A stretch of 64,000 nucleotides of DNA from Massilia sp. 9I. Its GTDB lineage: Bacteria; Pseudomonadota; Gammaproteobacteria; Burkholderiales; Burkholderiaceae_D. This document shows positions 28,526 through 37,737 of this stretch, piece after piece. A model generated the notes under the pieces. That model was not told where the DNA came from. It saw only the letters and a program-made list of their open reading frames with translations, and did not search any database. How positions within the stretch are numbered: position 1 is the stretch's first letter; the number at the start of each line of letters is the position of its first letter. The stretch spans positions 3,377,617 through 3,441,616 of the forward strand of contig NZ_LR733275.1 in NCBI RefSeq assembly GCF_902506415.1, given 5' to 3'. A program made the position numbers and the translations under genes.

Positions 28526-30729
28526 TGCTTGGAAAGGGCTGCTGTGGCATTGAGCAGGCTCCCTCCCTGTGCCTGCGTACCGGCGTGGGACGCGAGGGCG
28601 ACGGTCTGGTGCGTGGTGGCGGCATTGCTGAGCACCACGCCCAGTTTGTTACCCTGCTTCAGCAGCGCGACCCCTGCCTCGTTGTCACCCACTGGATCGC
28701 GCGCGTCCGCGTGATGGTGAATCTTGTAGCTGGTCATGCGCAAGCCGGCACCGGCGCGGATGGCGCCGTAGGCATCGGTGCGCAACTCTGCACCGCTGCC
28801 ACGGAAACTGCCCCGATAGTTATCGGCGGCGTGAATTAGATGGCCTAGATTCAGTTCGCTGGCAGCGTACGATCTCTTGAGTTGTACTCGCCCCTGTGCA
28901 TCGGTGTCATCGAACAAGAGCTGGTTGTATCCCGAGCCGCCAAACTCTTTGCTCCGCACCCCCCACTGGGCCCCGCCATTATGGTGGCCTGCGCTGTCGC
29001 CGGAAGCGCCGTGCCACACCGGGCTGTTGCCGCCCGCGAGATTGCCTTGTGCTGAAGGCGCATGGTCATGTGCCGTAGCGAAGCAAGAAATGTCGTTCTC
29101 CCGGTCTCGGCGCCCTCCTGGTGTTCGCACAACGCCGCCTTCGCCCTGCCCGTTATACAAAGCGCCGACAATAATCGGGCGGTCGATATCGCCTTCCAGG
29201 AACTTCACCAGAACTTCAGTTCCAATACGCGGCAAGAACTGAAAGCCCATGCCACCGCCGGCGGATCGTTGCGCTACACGAACCCAGCAGCTTGCTGTGC
29301 ATTCCTGCCAATGGAAGCGAATCCGCACGCGGCCAAGCTGGTCACAATACAACTCATCGGCGCCGTTGGGGCTGTCGTTGCCATCGGTGCCAATGACGAT
29401 TGCGGTTTGCGAGTCGAGCGCGGTAGGGCGGGTACGGCTTCGTCCATCGGTGCCGGGCAACTGTGGGCGCCAGATGACGTCAGCTTTTATCGCTTCAAAG
29501 GAGTTTGCATACCCGGTTTTCCTGGCCTGCTCGACTGCTAGCGAAAAATCGGCCGGCTCGTTGTAGCGAACGATTTCTTGCAGCAATTCCGGGATGGGGC
29601 CGAACAGTTCCGCTAATGCGTGCCGTGCCGGCGGCGGCATATTGTTCACGCCGACGCTAACCACGCGAAGCACCGTGAATGCGGGCGCATCGCCGAGGTG
29701 CTTCAAAGGGGTGTCGAGAACCGTCAAACGTGTACCGGCTCGCAGGGTACGCAAGGTTGAGTTGCCGCTCCACATTTGCGTGCGTGCTTCACGTTCTTGC
29801 ATTTGAATATCTGCGTAGCGTCGGGCCTGATCGGGAGTGGCGAAAGCATATTGTCCAGGCACGTCGAACGACTCAAGAGGTGGTAGCCTTCTGGCGTTTT
29901 GCAGGAGAGACGGCGAGCTCGCGGCTGTCACTTTCTTCGTTTTATAGTCATAACTGAGCACTGTAGATAGGGATGCACCCAAGGAACGTTTCATCCGTAA
30001 CGTCTGCACAGTATCCTGGCCTTCGCAAGCATGCGCACCGTGAAATCGGATACCACCGCAGGCTTCGCTACTGGGATCTTCTGGAATTGCCGTTAGTTGA
30101 GTGCTGTTTGCGAACAGCACAGCAGTCAACCCGTCCTCGCCCTGCTCAAAACGCCAGGCGAGGCCTTCCTCGGTCAACAACCTTTGGACGAAGTCCAAGT
30201 CAGACTCCCGGTACTGGCAGCAGTAGCTGCGCGGCACCGCGTCGGCCATGAAGGACCTCACCTCGTCACTCCAACGCCATCGTGCCGGCGGCAAATACGA
30301 CTTGAATACCGAGTCGATGATGTCAATGATGGTCGTGTCCTGCCATACCCGGCAGTTGCGCACTTGGCTCAAACGCCACAGCCATGGAGAAAGCCGCAAG
30401 CGATAGCGCGCAAATCCAACGTCGCTGCCCAGCATCGCAATCTCGGTGACGTCGCCTGAAAAACAGATGCGGCTGCCACTGGCCAGGGTCACTTCCAGGG
30501 CAGCGTGTTGTCCGAGCAGCGGTTCGAGCGGAACATGTGCATTGGTTGACACCACAATGACATCACGGCCACCGATGCCATGCACCTCCTCGTCTGCGGC
30601 AAAAGCTTCGACTAGCAGGCCCCCTGAAAGGTTGGTGATGTCGTCACGAAAGGTGAGTGCGTACAGTCGAGTTGCACTGGAAAACTGCGTTAATGCGGTA
30701 GTGATCTGTGCAGTCAGGGCTATGCTCAT
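28519..30729 (-). pseudogene. Orphan VgrG (TssI) spike protein, N-terminal part, frame interrupted
   Basis: This fragment covers the gp27/gp5-like VgrG core. Visible are YCCQYRESDLDFVQRLLTEEGLAWRFEQ, the OB-fold region VRIRFHWQ...SCWVRVAQRSAGGGMGFQFLPRIGTEVLVKFLEGDIDRPIIVG, and LLFDDTDAQGRVQLK. It ends prematurely at ATAALSKHC. Beyond that, the DUF2345 domain continues in another frame. I chose an ATG at 30729 (MSIALTAQITTALTQ); 30738 is also possible. It heads a cassette with DUF4123, DUF3304 and Tle1 genes. If the break is real, the spike would lack the domain that carries cargo. Confidence 0.8.
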
Positions 30730-30804
30730 ACATGCCATTAGTTGAGGTAAACCAGGGCTGGACTTCTGACGGTAGAGTTCGTCGCGTGCTCGGGGTGCAC
30801 TCCG

Positions 30805-31072
30805 GCAACCTGAACAGGTTACGAGCTTGCCTGCGCACATTGTTGTTCCTGATCAATCGGCCACTGAAATGTTCGGCTCGTGGCAGGCTAACTAGTGACT
30901 GGGTTTAGACCACCGCGCCAGGTCCAACACCGCCAACGTCGCGGGACAGGCGATGGCGAGGACCTGAAATTATCCGTAGCGTCGGTGGGAATAGGGAGAA
31001 TTTTCCCTAATATTTGTCGCTTAAGGTTCAACAACAAGAACGACCCATCCGGGTCGTTTTTTGTTTTATGGC
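30805..31072. repeat. Duplicated ~260 bp intergenic element, copy B
   Basis: This is the second copy of the 24571-24840 sequence. It lies upstream of the orphan vgrG on the minus strand. On the plus strand it ends in a hairpin, ACGACCC-ATCC-GGGTCGT, followed by a T-run (31039-31062). The conserved blocks before a plus-strand terminator could form a small RNA, or on the minus strand could be a shared promoter or 5' leader. Both are inference. The stretch 31073-31283 beyond it shows no gene. Confidence 0.65.
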
Positions 31073-31283
31073 ATGCCCCTGAGCGTACAGATAAGGATGA
31101 GCACCACACCTAGAATAGTTCAAGGATGGCGTTCGCCCCACGCCCATGCCGCCGGCACTGGCATTCAGCTGTAAACCATCTAGTCTACAAACCGGGACCG
31201 CCATTGCGCGTGTCAAATTATCGTGCTGAGGGAACGGTTCGCTACCACATGTTAAGCTGTACAACTATTCTAAAGGCAGGCCA

Positions 31284-32837
31284 ATGAACGCGTTAGTAAG
31301 AACCGGCATCGCCGGGCTCGACGAGGTACTGCACGGCGGCATTCCCCGCAATAACAACCTGATCGTGGAAGGGCCGCCCGGCTCGGGAAAAACCACATTC
31401 GGACTGGGCTTCATCTACCACGGCGCACTGGACTACGACGAACCGGGCGCCATCGTTTCCTTCGAACTCGATCCGGCCAAGCTGCTGCGCGACGCAGCCG
31501 GCTTCAATTGGGACCTGCAGGGCCTGATCGACCAGGGCCGGATCAAGATCATCCAGACCAGCCCGGCCGTGCTGCTGAGCGAATTCCGCAGCGAGGACGG
31601 CGCCTTCGCCGCCGCCCTCGTCGAGATGGGCGCCAAACGCCTCCTGATCGACGGCCTGACGCCGCTGCGCCTGTATGCGGAGATCAACGACCAGCCCTTC
31701 CGCGAAGACGTGCACCTGCTGATCGAAGGCCTGACGCGCCTGGGCGTGACTACCATGGTGACGGCCGAGCGCGACGAAACCCTGTCCGGCGTGCTGGCGC
31801 ACGAACGCTTCGTCTTCGACACCATCATCTCGCTGTCGCGCGAGCAGGCGCGGCGGCGCGAGAGCCGGCGCCTGACCGTCATGAAGTCGCGCGGCCAGGA
31901 GTACATCGGCGGCGATCACACCATGCGCATCGAACCGCAGGTCGGCGTGCACGTGTACCGCCGCGCCCAGTCGCGCCCGGTGGCCTCGCCCAACCAGCCG
32001 ACCTCGGAACAGCGTCTGTCGACCGGTTCGCCGGCCATCGACAAGATGATGGACGGCGGCATCTACCAGGGCTCGGTGACCCTGGTGAGCGGCATTTCAG
32101 GCACCGGCAAGACGGTGCTGAGCGTCCAGTTCCTGACCAATGTCGTCGCTTCCGGGCGCAAGGGACTCCTGGTGAGCCTGGACGAGCATCCCGCCCAGCT
32201 GATCCGCAACGCCAGGTCGCTCGGCTTCGACCTGCAGAGTCTGGTCGATGCGGGCCAGCTGTTCATCCACTACGAGTCGCCGCTGGAGCTCGAGCTGGAC
32301 GTGCACTTCGACCGCATCGTCAAGCTGGTGGAGCAGGAAGGCATCGACTGCGTCGTGTTCGACTCGATTGCGGTGTATGAAATGACGAGCCGCAACGAAG
32401 TCGCCGACTACCTGTATGCCCTGGCCAGCTTCTTCAAGAACCGGCTGGCGACCACCCTGTTCAACTATGAGAGTCCGGAGCTGCTGGGCGTGTCGCAGAT
32501 CAGCGAGGAACTCAAGGGTTCGCACCTGGTCGACAACATCATCCTGCTCAACTACGTCGAGATTTCCACCGTGCTGCGTCGGGCGCTCGCCGTGCCGAAG
32601 GTGCGCGGCAGCCGCAACCAGCAAATCACACGCGAATACACGATCGGCACGGGCGGGCTGCTGCTGCTCGACGAAACCGAGAGCGATACCAAGGCCGTGC
32701 CGCAACTGCCGTTCTCGTCGTATTACGGCCTGCTGTCGCGTTCCCCTTCGCGCCAGAGCCCTGCAGTCGAGGAAGCGCTCGCCAGCGGCGCTCCCTTGCC
32801 GGACTCGCCGCGCCTACCGCCCGAACCGAACCAGTGA
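31284..32837 (+). CDS. KaiC-like double-domain RecA-superfamily ATPase
   Basis: This 517-residue cytosolic ATPase has two KaiC domains. Domain 1 has Walker A GPPGSGKTT at residues 30-38. Domain 2 has SGISGTGKT at about residues 268-276. KaiC's catalytic glutamate pairs are altered: the first domain reads SFELD where the family has EE, and the second reads SLDEHP. It overlaps the next gene, a histidine kinase, by 4 bp (GTGA), so the two are coupled. No kaiA or kaiB is nearby, so a light-clock role is not implied. Such KaiC/kinase pairs are known in non-cyanobacteria, with poorly defined stress or signalling functions. Confidence 0.87.
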   Translation: MNALVRTGIAGLDEVLHGGIPRNNNLIVEGPPGSGKTTFGLGFIYHGALDYDEPGAIVSFELDPAKLLRDAAGFNWDLQGLIDQGRIKIIQTSPAVLLSEFRSEDGAFAAALVEMGAKRLLIDGLTPLRLYAEINDQPFREDVHLLIEGLTRLGVTTMVTAERDETLSGVLAHERFVFDTIISLSREQARRRESRRLTVMKSRGQEYIGGDHTMRIEPQVGVHVYRRAQSRPVASPNQPTSEQRLSTGSPAIDKMMDGGIYQGSVTLVSGISGTGKTVLSVQFLTNVVASGRKGLLVSLDEHPAQLIRNARSLGFDLQSLVDAGQLFIHYESPLELELDVHFDRIVKLVEQEGIDCVVFDSIAVYEMTSRNEVADYLYALASFFKNRLATTLFNYESPELLGVSQISEELKGSHLVDNIILLNYVEISTVLRRALAVPKVRGSRNQQITREYTIGTGGLLLLDETESDTKAVPQLPFSSYYGLLSRSPSRQSPAVEEALASGAPLPDSPRLPPEPNQ

Positions 32838-34066
32838 TCAAGGCCGAACTGCCGGACACAACGCCAGTCGACTGGGACGACTGGTGCACGCCGCTGCGGC
32901 AGTTCACGGAAGCGACGGGCCTCGTCACGTCCGCCTACGACACTGCGGGCGTGCGCCGCATCGGCCCCCTGGTGGGATCGCGCCTGGCCAAGTTGCTGGC
33001 CGAGCGCTCGCGCCTGTGGGCCGAGGACGGTCCCGGCACGGCGCTCGAACGCGGCCTGGCGCAGACTGCCTGCGCGCAGCGCAGCCCGGCCTCGGCCCAG
33101 TTCGAGGGCTTCCGGCTGTGCGCGCAGCCGCTGCTGCTGCGCGGCGAGGTGTATGGCGTACTGGTGTTCGGCTGGCGCTTCGCCGATTTCAGCTCGCCGC
33201 TGGCCTGCGAGCGCATCGCCAAGCAGATCGGCGTGGCCGGGCACTTGCTGTGGAACGAGGCGCGCCTGGACGCGCCCGTATCGGAACAGCGCATGGGCAC
33301 CTACGCGGCCCTGTTGGGCACCCTGTCGAGCACCCTCGACCGCCAGCGCGAAACCATCGACGACCTGACGCGCGTGAATCGCACACGCGAGCTGTTCCTG
33401 GCCACCGTTTCGCACGAGATGCGCACGCCGCTCTCGGCCCTGTCGATGCGCATCGAACTGATGTTGCGCACCATTCCCGACCTGCCGCAGCAAGCGGTCA
33501 GCGGCCTTGAAGCCATGCGCGTGCACGTGCGCCAGGAGGCCGGCATGGTCGACGACCTGATCGATGCGGCGCGTACCCTGACGGGGCAGATGTCAATCAC
33601 GCGCACGCCGGCTGTGCTGGGCCAGATTCTGCGCGACGCCATCTCGACGGTGGAAACCCATGCGCACGCCAAGCGCATCCGGATGCAGGTTACGCCCAGC
33701 GACTATGGCGACCACATCCGCCTTGAGGCCGACGGGCGGCGCCTGCAGCAAGTGATCTGGAACCTGCTGTTCAATGCCGTGAAATTCACGCCGCCCGAAG
33801 GCCTTATCCGGATCGAGCTGCGCAGGCTGGACGGCATGGTCGAGATCGACATCATCGATTCCGGCCAGGGGATCGAAGCGGATGACTTGCCGCACGTGTT
33901 CGGCGCCTTCCGGCTGCAGCAACACGACAACGCCACCGGCCTGGGCCTCGGCCTGTACATTGCACGCCGCATCGTCGAGCTGCATGCCGGCACGCTCAGC
34001 GTCAGCAGCGCGGGACGCGGCAAGGGCGCGACCTTCGCCATCAGGCTGCCGGTCGCATCGACGTGA
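32834..34066 (+). CDS. Sensor histidine kinase coupled to the KaiC-like ATPase
   Basis: This is a 410-residue cytosolic kinase with no transmembrane segment. The N-terminal ~165 residues look like a GAF-type sensor (CAQPLLLRGEVYGVLVFGWRF). The phosphoacceptor box is FLATVSHEMRTPLSALSM, with His at residue 194. The ATPase domain has the N-box QVIWNLLFNAVKFTP, G1 DSGQGIEADDLPHVF and G2 GLGLGLYIARRIVELHAG. The GTG start overlaps the KaiC-like stop. No response regulator is adjacent. Confidence 0.88.
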   Translation: MIKAELPDTTPVDWDDWCTPLRQFTEATGLVTSAYDTAGVRRIGPLVGSRLAKLLAERSRLWAEDGPGTALERGLAQTACAQRSPASAQFEGFRLCAQPLLLRGEVYGVLVFGWRFADFSSPLACERIAKQIGVAGHLLWNEARLDAPVSEQRMGTYAALLGTLSSTLDRQRETIDDLTRVNRTRELFLATVSHEMRTPLSALSMRIELMLRTIPDLPQQAVSGLEAMRVHVRQEAGMVDDLIDAARTLTGQMSITRTPAVLGQILRDAISTVETHAHAKRIRMQVTPSDYGDHIRLEADGRRLQQVIWNLLFNAVKFTPPEGLIRIELRRLDGMVEIDIIDSGQGIEADDLPHVFGAFRLQQHDNATGLGLGLYIARRIVELHAGTLSVSSAGRGKGATFAIRLPVAST

Positions 34067-34122
34067 ATGTTGTGACAAGTGTGCCCGCGTGCTGCGCCGA
34101 CGAGCAAGGCAGGCGATGTTTT

Positions 34123-34806
34123 TCAGGCGCGACCGTTACCTGCCGGAACAGACTCCTTGCGCGTATTCAGCGCCAACTGCGCCGCAAAGGCGCGCTGGTA
34201 GGCCGGCCGCCCTTCTCCGCGGGCAACGTAAGCCGCAATCGTCGGGTACTCGTCCAGCAGGCCCGATGCCCGCAGCCTGAGCAGTACCGACACCATCATC
34301 AAATCACCCACGCTGAAAGCGCCGTCGAGCCAGTCGGCATCGCCCAGCCGTGTGGATAACTCGCCCAGCCGCTGGCGGATGCGGTCCTTGACGAGCGGCA
34401 TCCGCTGCTCGCACCAGGGCTTGTCGCCCTCCAGAATCTTCGCCGTCTGGAGATCGAGGATCGGCGGCTCGATCGTGTTGAGCGCCGCGAACATCCATGT
34501 AATCGCACGGGCCCGTGCATCCGCATCATGCGGCAGCAGGACTTCGTGCTGCTGCGCGATATGGAGCACGATCGCGCCCGATTCGAACAGGACCAAGTCG
34601 CCTTCCTCATAAGTCGGAACCTGCCCGAAGGGATGCAGTGCGCGATGCGCCGCCTGCTTCATCGCGGCAAAGGAGACGAGGCGCACCTCGTAGGCCTGGC
34701 CCGCCTCTTCAAGCGCCCAGCGCACGCGGGTGTCGCGTGCGAGTCCCTTGCCGCCGTCGGGCGAGCGTTCGAACGCGGTGATGGTGGGAATAGTCGGCTG
34801 GGTCAT
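34123..34806 (-). CDS. Glutathione S-transferase family protein
   Basis: This is a 227-residue GST. The N-terminal thioredoxin fold includes HPFGQVPTYEEGDLVLFESGAIVLHIAQ, the glutathione-binding cis-Pro and ES motif. The C-terminal helical domain has the N-capping motif FSVGDLMMVSVLLRL. The ATG at 34806 (MTQPTIPTITAFERSP) follows CAGGAAAA. It is transcribed convergently with the histidine kinase. Substrate is unknown. Confidence 0.88.
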   Translation of the reverse strand: MTQPTIPTITAFERSPDGGKGLARDTRVRWALEEAGQAYEVRLVSFAAMKQAAHRALHPFGQVPTYEEGDLVLFESGAIVLHIAQQHEVLLPHDADARARAITWMFAALNTIEPPILDLQTAKILEGDKPWCEQRMPLVKDRIRQRLGELSTRLGDADWLDGAFSVGDLMMVSVLLRLRASGLLDEYPTIAAYVARGEGRPAYQRAFAAQLALNTRKESVPAGNGRA

Positions 34807-34878
34807 GTGTTTTCCTGTGTTGGGTGAGCGGCGCTTTCTGGTATTCCTTCGACGATTGTGGGCAGTGCATATCGACAT

Positions 34879-35311
34879 ATGGAGAGGTAGTTACAGCCAG
34901 CTCATCAATTGTGAAAATTGTAACAAAATGTATGAGTAAATGCAGTGTTTACGCATGCCTCAACAGCCGCTCTAACACAGCAATTCGCCCGCAAAGACAG
35001 GCGATTCTCCCTCTTACATGTTCCCTTTTTTGCGGGGTCTTTCGGGGCGGAATTGGTTTGACTTCCAACTTGAACAAACTTATCTTAATTTCATCGATGA
35101 GCAGCCTAGGATGGTGCTCGTTTGATAATTTTCAATTCGTGCGGTGACGTGGAGAGGCACTGTGTGCTCTCCCGGGAAGCGTTTGCGCGACCTTCGATGA
35201 CACCCTGTTGCCGCCTTTGATGAACCTGATGACCGGGCTGCCCGCCTTCTAAGCGGAGCCTGGCACTGACGCTCGTCGCGTCGTGCCAATGGCCGGTCGA
35301 ATGGAGGACGC
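34879..35311. promoter_or_regulatory. Intergenic region with a candidate promoter for the opine-dehydrogenase gene
   Basis: These 430 bases hold no supported gene; a 107-codon frame at 34824 lacks a ribosome site and any family feature. A sigma-70-like pair is visible: TTGACT at 35058-35063, then 17 bases, then TATCTT at 35081-35086. The downstream leader is about 220 bases long and ends in an AATGGAGGAC ribosome site. A leader this long may carry regulation, but no known riboswitch was recognised. Confidence 0.45.
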
Positions 35312-36403
35312 ATGAATGTGTTAATGGTAGGTGCAGGCAATGCCGGGTGTGCGCTTGGCGCGATCCTGGCACAGGATGGGCACCGGGTCGTTTTGCTGAA
35401 AACTTCGCACTCGCTGCACGACCAGAATTTCGATACCGTACGCGAGACCCGCACGATCAAGCTCATCAGCAATCCGAAAGGGGGCGAGACCAGCACCGTG
35501 ACGATCGCCCTGGCCACCCGCGATGTCGGCGAAGCCTTCGCCGTGGCGCCGGACGCGATCATCATCACCACCCAGACGCAATGCCATGCCGAGATCGCCG
35601 AGCTGATCGGTCCCTACCTGAAATCGCACCAGCTGGTCCTGCTGGCGCCGGGCTACATGGGTTCCTGCTACTTCCTGCCCTACCAGCAAAAAGAAGGCTT
35701 CCTGCTGGCGGAAGGCGAAAGCCTGCCCTATGACGCGCGCATCCTCGAGCCGGGCGTCGTCAACGTCCTGTTCCGCAACACGCGCAATGCGCTGGCCTTC
35801 TTGCCGCGCGAGCGCGCCGCCGAGGGCCTGGAACGCGCCGCACGCCTGTTCCCGACCTATGTCGCGACGCGCAGCAACGTGGTCGAGTCGGCCATGCACA
35901 ATCCGAACCTGATCGTGCACACCATCGGCACCCTGCTGTCGGCCAGCCGCATCGAACATTCGGAGGGCGAATTCTGGATGTACCGCGAAGCCTTCACCCC
36001 TTCGGTGCTGAACCTGCTATACAAGCTCGACGCGGAAAAGAACGCCGTCATCGCGGCCACCGGCGGTAAGCCTTCGCCCTACTTCGACGAGTGCAAGTTC
36101 CGTAACGAAGAAGACCTGTCGCAACCTTCGATTTCCGTGTTCCGGCGCTATGCGCGCGAAGGCGGCCCGAAGGGACCGGCCACCCTGCAGACCCGTTTCA
36201 TCACCGAGGACGTGCCGATGGGCTTGGCGCTGCTGTCCTCGATCGGACGCCTGATGGGCGTGCCGACGCCGACCGCCGACGCGCTGATCGTCATCGCCAG
36301 CGGCCTGCTGGACCGCGACTTCCTGGCGGAGGCGCGCACGTTGGAACGGCTGGGGCTGGGCGACAAGTCGCCGGCAGAACTCAACCGCATTCTGAACGGG
36401 TGA
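35312..36403 (+). CDS. Octopine/nopaline dehydrogenase family protein
   Basis: This 363-residue NAD(P)-dependent enzyme has an N-terminal Rossmann motif ([22 protein letters not shown]). The body is of the opine-dehydrogenase family, which joins an amino acid to an alpha-keto acid by reductive condensation. The diagnostic His segment is [20 protein letters not shown]. The next gene, 4 bp away, is a CapK-like adenylate-forming enzyme, so the pair probably makes a modified amino acid or small metabolite. Members of this fold also make opine metallophores. No nicotianamine synthase or transporter is next to it, so the product is not predicted. Confidence 0.8.
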   Translation: MNVLMVGAGNAGCALGAILAQDGHRVVLLKTSHSLHDQNFDTVRETRTIKLISNPKGGETSTVTIALATRDVGEAFAVAPDAIIITTQTQCHAEIAELIGPYLKSHQLVLLAPGYMGSCYFLPYQQKEGFLLAEGESLPYDARILEPGVVNVLFRNTRNALAFLPRERAAEGLERAARLFPTYVATRSNVVESAMHNPNLIVHTIGTLLSASRIEHSEGEFWMYREAFTPSVLNLLYKLDAEKNAVIAATGGKPSPYFDECKFRNEEDLSQPSISVFRRYAREGGPKGPATLQTRFITEDVPMGLALLSSIGRLMGVPTPTADALIVIASGLLDRDFLAEARTLERLGLGDKSPAELNRILNG

Positions 36404-36407
36404 CGAC

Positions 36408-37715
36408 GTGAGCATCCACGACCTGCTCGCCAAACCCTACTACGCCTGGCGCCGCTACATCCCAAGCCGCGTCCTGTACCACCCCGACTTCTTCAGCGTG
36501 CTCGATACGCTGTCGCAGGACCAGGCCGCCATCGCGGCGCACGCCCAGCAACGCCTGCGCAAGATCCTCGTCCATGCTCTCGAGCACGTGCCCTACTACG
36601 GGCGCAGCGTGAAGCTGAGCATCGAGGAAGCGAAGAACGAACCCCTGCACGAGGTGCTGGCTGCCTTCCCTTACCTGGCCAAGGAAGAAGTGATGTCGCA
36701 GCAGCGCGACTTCCTCGACCGCCGGCTGGATCCGGAGAAGCTGATGTACGCCACCAGCGGCGGCTCGTCCGGGCAGGGTATCGGCCTGTGGCGCACCAAA
36801 CGCCTGGCGGACATCGAAAAAGCCTTCTTTACGCACGAGTGGGGCAAGCTCGGCTTCTCGTTCGACAAGTCGCGCATCCTGCGCATCGGCGCCGACGCGC
36901 GCCGCCTGGCGCACGAAGAACCGGTGCGCGTGGTCGGCAACCGCCTGATGCTGTCGCCCTACCACGTGCATGGGCAGCATAAGGCGGCCATCATCGAGGC
37001 CATCAACCGGTTCCGACCCGAGTACGTGCATGGCTACCCGAGTTCGGTGTCCGCGCTGGCAGAACTGGTCGAGTCAAGCGAGCTCGACGTGCAGGTGAAA
37101 GCCGTGCTGCTGGCCTCGGAACCAGCCACCCCGGCGCAGCTGGCATCGATTCGCCGGCTGTTCCGTTCGCCGGTCTCGCTGAACTATGGCCTGTCGGAAC
37201 GGACCAACCTGGCTTTCCTCCAGGTCAACGACAGCGGCACCTCGGACTACCAGTTCCAGCCCCTCTACGGCTATAACGAAAACCGCATGGATGGCGACCG
37301 TCCCGAGATCGTTGGTACCTCGCTGTGGAATGATGTGATGCCGCTGATCCGCTATCGGACCAATGATTACGGACTGATCGATGCGAATGGCCGCTGTGCC
37401 GGCATCGACGGTCGCGGCCACGAATACCTGGTCGACCGCAGCGGCAAGCGTATTCCTGGACTGTCGATCGTGATCGACGAGGTGACCTGGGACTTCGTGC
37501 GCCTGTACCAGGTGCGGCAGAAGAAGGCGGGGGAAATCACGCTGGCCGTGGTGCCGCGCCATGGCAGCCTGAACGACGAACAGCGCGCCTTCGTGCTGGG
37601 CGCCCAGCAGCGCCGCTGGGGTGGCTTCTTCGACATCTCGCTGCAGGAAGAGAACGACATCCCGCTGGCGCCGAACGGCAAACGCAAGCTGGTGGTCAAC
37701 TCGCTCGAGGGTTGA
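36408..37715 (+). CDS. CapK/phenylacetate-CoA-ligase-like adenylate-forming enzyme
   Basis: This is a 435-residue protein of the phenylacetate-CoA ligase (PaaK/CapK) superfamily. Typical features are HVPYYGRSVK at the N-terminus, the P-loop-like ATSGGSSGQGIGLWRTKR at about residues 113-130, YPSSVSALAELVE, LNYGLSERTNLAF and PLIRYRTNDYGLI. These enzymes activate carboxylates with ATP, with or without CoA. The start is GTG at 36408, four bases after the opine-dehydrogenase stop, so the two form an operon. The substrate is unknown. Confidence 0.82.
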   Translation: MSIHDLLAKPYYAWRRYIPSRVLYHPDFFSVLDTLSQDQAAIAAHAQQRLRKILVHALEHVPYYGRSVKLSIEEAKNEPLHEVLAAFPYLAKEEVMSQQRDFLDRRLDPEKLMYATSGGSSGQGIGLWRTKRLADIEKAFFTHEWGKLGFSFDKSRILRIGADARRLAHEEPVRVVGNRLMLSPYHVHGQHKAAIIEAINRFRPEYVHGYPSSVSALAELVESSELDVQVKAVLLASEPATPAQLASIRRLFRSPVSLNYGLSERTNLAFLQVNDSGTSDYQFQPLYGYNENRMDGDRPEIVGTSLWNDVMPLIRYRTNDYGLIDANGRCAGIDGRGHEYLVDRSGKRIPGLSIVIDEVTWDFVRLYQVRQKKAGEITLAVVPRHGSLNDEQRAFVLGAQQRRWGGFFDISLQEENDIPLAPNGKRKLVVNSLEG

Positions 37716-37737
37716 CTGTTACTCGCCCCGCGGCGAT

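Noticed and set aside
31205-31225. Single TGTCAAATTAT sequence as the opposite Tn7-like end
   Set aside because: Only one copy is present, in the same orientation as the left end, with no 20-bp repetition. It may be chance.
34824-35147. 107-codon ORF in the GST/opine-dehydrogenase gap
   Set aside because: No ribosome site and no family features, and it would cover the candidate promoter.
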